Assembly: GCA_024511395.1 (NCBI GenBank)
Contig: JANELJ010000085.1
Location: 1-8,167, forward strand
DNA length: 8,167 bases
Reading direction: 5' to 3'
Origin: Gammaproteobacteria bacterium
GTDB lineage: Bacteria > Pseudomonadota > Gammaproteobacteria > GRL18
Below the pieces are notes generated by a model. It did not search any database and was not told the origin of the DNA. It was given only the letters and a program-made list of their open reading frames with translations. The position numbers and the translations under genes were made by a program. Shown piece by piece: positions 4,767-8,167 of the stretch (position 1 is the first letter of the stretch; each line of letters opens with the position of its first letter).

Positions 4767-6194
4767 ATGATAGACACTAAAGAATTTGCACGACGCAGAA
4801 AGCATTTAATTCAGGATATGGGCAAAGACAGCATTGCTATTCTGCCCACGGCGCTGGAACAGACCCGTAACCGTGACGTCACCTATCCATTTCGGCCTGA
4901 CAGCGATTTTCTCTACCTGACTGGTTTCTGGGAGCCGGAAGCAGTGCTGGTGCTGATCCCCGGTCGTGAGCATGGTGAATATGTACTGTTCTGCCGGGAA
5001 AAAGATGAGACCCAGGAAATCTGGCACGGCCGTCGTTATGGCCAGGAAGGTGTCATTGAACATTTTGCTGCCGATGATTCATTCTCTATTTCCGATATTG
5101 ATGAGATCCTGCCCGGACTGATGGAAAACAAAAACCGGATGTTTTACACCATGGGGATCCATAGCGATTTTGACCAGCGTCTGACCGGCTGGGTTAATCA
5201 GCTTAAGCAGAAAGTCCGTATGGGTGTTAATGCTCCGGGGGAATTTGTTGCGCTGGATCATGCTTTGCATGAAATGCGATTGTACAAATCGTCGACTGAA
5301 ATTAAAATGATGAAGAAAGCGGCTGAAATATCCTGTGCAGCACACCGGCGCATGATGCAAGCCTGTCGTCCCGGTATGTATGAATATCAGCTGGAAGCCG
5401 AGTTTATCTATGAAACTCTGTCTCAGGGCTGTCGCTCCCAGGCCTATCCTGCCATTGTCGGCGGCGGCAAAAACGGCTGTATTTTACATTACACTGAAAA
5501 CAGTGAGCCTTTAAACGACGGTGAACTGGTGCTGATTGATGCCGGTGGGGAATACCAAGGCTATGCTGCTGATATTACCCGTACCTTTCCGGTTAATGGC
5601 TGTTTCAGTGCCGAACAGAAAGCCCTGTATGAACTGGTTCTGGATGCTCAGGCTGCGGCCATTGAACAGGTATATCTCGGTAACCACTGGAATGCGCCTC
5701 ATGAGGCAGCTGTAAAGGTGATTACCCGGGGGCTGGTTAAACTGGGACTGCTTAAAGGCCGGGTTGACAGGCTGATTAAAGACGAAACTTATAAACAGTT
5801 TTATATGCACCGTACCGGACACTGGCTGGGGCTGGATGTGCACGATGTGGGTGATTATAAAATTGATAATGAATGGCGTATGCTGGAAAATGGTATGGTA
5901 CTGACCATAGAACCGGGCATTTATACCGGCAATAACCGGAAAATACCCAAAAAATGGCGTAATATCGGCATCCGTATCGAAGACGATGTGCGGGTAACCC
6001 GTAATGGTTATGAAGTCTTAACCGCTGCCGCCCCCAAAAGTGTGGCAGAAATAGAAGATATTATGGCCTGCTCAAAATCAGTACAGGCACGGGCAAAGGC
6101 TAAAGCAGCCGTAAAGAAAAAACAGGTGAAAAAGAAGGCAGCTTCAACAGGCAGAAAAAAGCGAGTAGAAAAAAATCGTAATTATTTAGCATAA
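4767..6194 (+). CDS. pepP: Xaa-Pro aminopeptidase (aminopeptidase P)
   Basis: PepP removes an N-terminal residue when proline is second, using two manganese ions (cytoplasm, family M24B). The N-terminal AMP_N domain spans about residues 1-170 and includes the characteristic FRPDSDFLYLTGF. The catalytic pita-bread domain spans about 175-430. Metal ligands are visible at D258 (VLIDAGGEY), D269 (AADITRTF), H352 (GHWLGLDVHDVG), E382 (TIEPGIY) and E405 (GIRIEDDV), and H359 is the second conserved histidine. These match E. coli D260, D271, H354, E383 and E406. The product has 475 residues against 441 in E. coli. The excess is a C-terminal tail from about 438 with 15 Lys/Arg in 38 residues. CAGG, 6 bases before the ATG, supports the start. 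It is preceded by ygfB (32 bases) and followed by ubiH (66 bases), the conserved order. Confidence 0.96.
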   Translation: MIDTKEFARRRKHLIQDMGKDSIAILPTALEQTRNRDVTYPFRPDSDFLYLTGFWEPEAVLVLIPGREHGEYVLFCREKDETQEIWHGRRYGQEGVIEHFAADDSFSISDIDEILPGLMENKNRMFYTMGIHSDFDQRLTGWVNQLKQKVRMGVNAPGEFVALDHALHEMRLYKSSTEIKMMKKAAEISCAAHRRMMQACRPGMYEYQLEAEFIYETLSQGCRSQAYPAIVGGGKNGCILHYTENSEPLNDGELVLIDAGGEYQGYAADITRTFPVNGCFSAEQKALYELVLDAQAAAIEQVYLGNHWNAPHEAAVKVITRGLVKLGLLKGRVDRLIKDETYKQFYMHRTGHWLGLDVHDVGDYKIDNEWRMLENGMVLTIEPGIYTGNNRKIPKKWRNIGIRIEDDVRVTRNGYEVLTAAAPKSVAEIEDIMACSKSVQARAKAKAAVKKKQVKKKAASTGRKKRVEKNRNYLA

Positions 6195-6260
6195 TATGGA
6201 AAATGACATAGAGTGACTGATTGCAGGACAAATCTTTAAGATAAGGCAAGCTAACAGCAA

Positions 6261-7592
6261 ATGAGTAAACAGACAGCAGATTATTTTGATATTGTCATTG
6301 TCGGCGGTGGTATGGCCGGAGCGACTATGGCGCTGGCGCTGGCACCGCTGCAGCTGAATATTGCTATTATTGAAGTGCATCCTTATCAGGAGCAGCAGAC
6401 CCAGCCCAGTTTTGATGACCGCTGCCTGGCTCTGTCCTGGAGTTCCAGGCAGATTTATGCCGCCATGGGTTTGTGGGATCAGCTGACACAAACTGATAGC
6501 GGTAAAGATAATGATAATTATGCAGCTATAAAACACATACATGTGTCTGACCGCGGCCATTTTGGTGCAGTTCGTCTAAGCCACCAGGAAGAAGGTGTGC
6601 CGGCGCTGGGCTATGTGGTTGAAAGCAGGGTGATTGGTGAAGTGTTGCTAGCTCAGCTAAAACAGCATAACAACATTCATATTTACAACCCTGCCCAGGT
6701 AGAGCAGGTAGATAATCAGAGCCGTACAGATAAAGTCAGTCTGACTATTAAAGTGGGTAAAAAAACGCAGCACTTGGACAGTGCCCTGCTTATTATTGCT
6801 GACGGGGTTAATTCCCGCACCCGTGAATCCCTGGGGATCCGGGTCAACCAGCGTTCCTATGCCCAGACGGCTATTATTGCCAATATAGAAACTGAGCTGC
6901 CGCATCAGAATGTAGCCTACGAGCGTTTTACCGACACCGGCCCTCTGGCGATGCTGCCTTTATCCAGAAAACGATGTTCTCTGGTCTGGACGGCAAAGGA
7001 TCATCAGGTTAAGGATATTATGGCCTGGGATGACAGGCAGTTTGGAGAGGCTTTGCAGGATCGCTTTGGTTTTCGTCTGGGGGCAATTACCCGGGTGGGT
7101 AAACGCTCGGCCTATCCGCTGGTTTTAATGACCCTGGATAACCGAACCCTGCAAGGTCAGCCCCGTGTCGCCCTGATAGGCAATGCTGCCCATGGTATCC
7201 ATCCGGTTGCTGGGCAGGGGTTTAATCTGGGCTTAAGAGACATTGCAGCTCTGGCAGAATTAATTGCAGCCGACATTCAGCAGCACAAAACACCTGATCC
7301 CGGAGACAGTCGGTTATTAAGCGATTACTGGCAATGGCGTCAGGCAGATATCCGCCAGGTCACCACGATAACCAATAGTCTGATTAAACTGTTTTCTAAT
7401 AATTCCATGGTATTAACAGCACTTAGAGACAGCGGTTTATTATTAACGGATATTATTGCCCCTTTACGACATATGATAGCGGCAGAAGCAATGGGTAAGG
7501 GGATATTACAGGGGCAGCTGAGTAAAATGGCTGTGGGACAATCGTTGTATAAAATTTGTAACTTATATGGTTCGCCTCACGTATGTAAGTGA
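6261..7592 (+). CDS. ubiH: 2-octaprenyl-6-methoxyphenol hydroxylase
   Basis: UbiH is an FAD monooxygenase that hydroxylates C1 of the ubiquinone precursor ring, giving 2-polyprenyl-6-methoxy-1,4-benzoquinol. It uses oxygen and works in the membrane-associated Ubi complex. The sequence shows the Rossmann FAD motif VIVGGGMAGA (G15, G17, G20), the family FDDRCLAL (51-58), the GD motif region ADGVNSRTRE (D181), and GNAAHGIHPVAGQGFNLG (307-324). The GNAA version and HPVAGQGFNLG fit UbiH better than its paralogues UbiI or UbiF, where this motif usually begins GDAAH. At 443 residues it is longer than E. coli UbiH (392). Part of the excess is a hydrophilic insert near 73-95 and part is a longer C-terminus ending PHVCK. 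The start at 6261 keeps the glycine motif at a normal distance, though the ribosome binding site (AAGG, about 14 bases upstream) is weak. It is the last gene of the ygfB-pepP-ubiH set. Confidence 0.94.
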   Translation: MSKQTADYFDIVIVGGGMAGATMALALAPLQLNIAIIEVHPYQEQQTQPSFDDRCLALSWSSRQIYAAMGLWDQLTQTDSGKDNDNYAAIKHIHVSDRGHFGAVRLSHQEEGVPALGYVVESRVIGEVLLAQLKQHNNIHIYNPAQVEQVDNQSRTDKVSLTIKVGKKTQHLDSALLIIADGVNSRTRESLGIRVNQRSYAQTAIIANIETELPHQNVAYERFTDTGPLAMLPLSRKRCSLVWTAKDHQVKDIMAWDDRQFGEALQDRFGFRLGAITRVGKRSAYPLVLMTLDNRTLQGQPRVALIGNAAHGIHPVAGQGFNLGLRDIAALAELIAADIQQHKTPDPGDSRLLSDYWQWRQADIRQVTTITNSLIKLFSNNSMVLTALRDSGLLLTDIIAPLRHMIAAEAMGKGILQGQLSKMAVGQSLYKICNLYGSPHVCK

Positions 7593-7836
7593 TACCACGG
7601 TACTCATGGATGATAAAGTTGCAGTCTTATATCCGGCCTCTAAGTGGAGAATACAAATGCTCCGTGCCCTAATGGAAATACGCGTATTCAGAAACTAATC
7701 TATTCAGCGGTCTATTCAAATAAATGCCTTAGTTACAAACAGTTTATTCTGAATACAGGACTTACCTGCCATGCCATTACAGTGATTATCTCTTAGCAAC
7801 CTGGGTAAAAAACCGTTAATGTTACAGATACTTCTA

Positions 7837-7890
7837 AAAGGAGTTTCAAGTGGCCCTCCTTTATGCTTAAAAATACTCAGTTCACTGAGT
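7837..7890. repeat. Two consecutive small hairpins
   Basis: AAAGGAG (7837-7843) pairs with CTCCTTT (7856-7862) across a 12-base loop. ACTCAG (7875-7880) pairs with CTGAGT (7885-7890) across TTCA. On the minus strand the second stem is followed by ATTTTTAAG, so it could act as a weak terminator for transcription from the right. On the plus strand no T-run follows either stem. Confidence 0.4.
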
Positions 7891-7894
7891 TAAT

Positions 7895-8024
7895 AATGCT
7901 TTCCCCGTTGGCGGAACACTACCTGTAGCATAGGTCTTGTCAAGGAGGAGTCCTGAGCTTGCGAAGGAGGCTCCTTGACAAGATTGGAGCGGAAGGTATT
8001 CTGCCCGCGAAAGGGGAAAGCATT
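7895..8024. repeat. Nested inverted-repeat element, 130 bases
   Basis: The outer arms AATGCTTTCCCC (7895-7906) and GGGGAAAGCATT (8013-8024) are perfect reverse complements. An inner pair, TCTTGTCAAGGAG (7935-7947) and CTCCTTGACAAGA (7971-7983), is also perfect. The segments between outer and inner arms are partly complementary, so the whole element can fold as one long interrupted hairpin. The tip carries purine-rich AAGGAGG and further short complements such as CTT-GCG-AAG (7958-7966). No terminator T-run or target-site duplication is evident. A REPIN/MITE-like dispersed element is the likeliest explanation. Its sequence is unrelated to the element at 144-257. Confidence 0.75.
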
Positions 8025-8111
8025 TGATATTTACTGATATCATACTTAGTCCACCCTGAATAAAATATATAGCATTGATTTATAAGGAAATATTGCTTGA
8101 TTATGGGTGTT

Positions 8112-8158
8112 AAATTTGCAGGTTTTTGGTAAAATAAGCCTTATTACCTTGCAAATTT
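8112..8158. repeat. Hairpin at the right edge, possible leader structure
   Basis: AAATTTGCA (8112-8120) and TGCAAATTT (8150-8158) are perfect 9-base reverse complements. Inside, GGT-aa-AATAA (8128-8137) pairs with TTATTACC (8141-8148) around GCC. The hairpin lies where the 5' leader of the next gene would be. A simple protein-binding palindrome is equally possible. Confidence 0.4.
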
Positions 8159-8167
8159 CCAGACCAG

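Larger units (their letters stand above)
7593..8167. other. Non-coding region downstream of ubiH
   Basis: No gene is supported in these 575 bases. Open frames are short, lack ribosome binding sites, and match no family I know. Bases 7593-7830 include an 8-base inverted repeat (GTATTCAG, 7684-7691, with CTGAATAC, 7749-7756) but no clear terminator for ubiH. The rest holds hairpins and a large nested palindrome, listed separately. In related genomes ubiI/visC follows ubiH, so the leader of that gene may lie at the right end. Confidence 0.55.

Noticed and set aside
7819..7893. 24-codon ORF starting ATG at 7819
   Set aside because: It consists of the two small hairpins, has no ribosome binding site and no family resemblance.
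8075..8135. Promoter-like elements (TTGATT, TAAAAT) near the right end
   Set aside because: No pair has acceptable spacing; AT-rich DNA gives such matches easily.
1..8167. CRISPR array, tRNA, rRNA, insertion sequence or defence genes
   Set aside because: No regularly spaced repeats, tRNA-like folds, transposase frames or defence-family domains were seen on either strand.

Overview
The window looks like chromosomal DNA from a free-living-type gammaproteobacterium that is not an enteric. The evidence is a conserved gammaproteobacterial block: fau (5-formyltetrahydrofolate cyclo-ligase), 6S RNA, zapA and a ZapB-like coiled-coil gene on the minus strand, divergent from ygfB, pepP and ubiH on the plus strand. 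In E. coli and Pseudomonas the same block continues into ubiI/visC, so that gene may lie just past the right edge. Codon use and base composition look uniform across the main genes, with moderate GC by eye, and nothing suggests that any of them was acquired recently. Species cannot be assigned from this sequence.

Layout. 1-380: AT-rich non-coding DNA with a long, nearly perfect inverted repeat (144-257), then a small hairpin around the ilvA ribosome binding site. 381-1895 (+): ilvA, biosynthetic threonine deaminase with two ACT-like regulatory domains. 1896-2315: intergenic, with an A/T-only hairpin and a possible tiny ORF (2152-2232). That ORF ends in a TAG, and two of the frames running on past it look peptide-like. 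2316-2924 (-): fau with a TTG start. About 2978-3191 (-): 6S RNA (ssrS), supported by its terminal stem, conserved internal hairpin, apical stem and an upstream extended -10 promoter. 3312-3856 (-): zapA and the ZapB-like gene, overlapping by 4 bases. 3857-4152: divergent promoter region. 4153-7592 (+): ygfB-pepP-ubiH, closely spaced and probably one operon. 7593-8167: no gene seen, but it holds a 130-base nested inverted repeat and several smaller hairpins.

How the genes fit together. ilvA makes 2-oxobutanoate for isoleucine. The minus-strand set couples Z-ring assembly factors (ZapA and the ZapB-like protein) with the 6S RNA regulator of sigma70 RNA polymerase and a folate salvage enzyme, and fau is probably expressed by read-through from 6S RNA. 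The plus-strand set holds a UPF0149 protein, a proline-specific aminopeptidase and a ubiquinone ring hydroxylase. Their association is conserved, but no shared pathway is evident.

No clearly new multi-gene system is visible. The most unusual items are the possible short peptide locus at about 2152-2309, the two long hairpin elements (144-257 and 7895-8024), a duplicated copy of the zapA stop region, and the lysine/arginine-rich tail on PepP.
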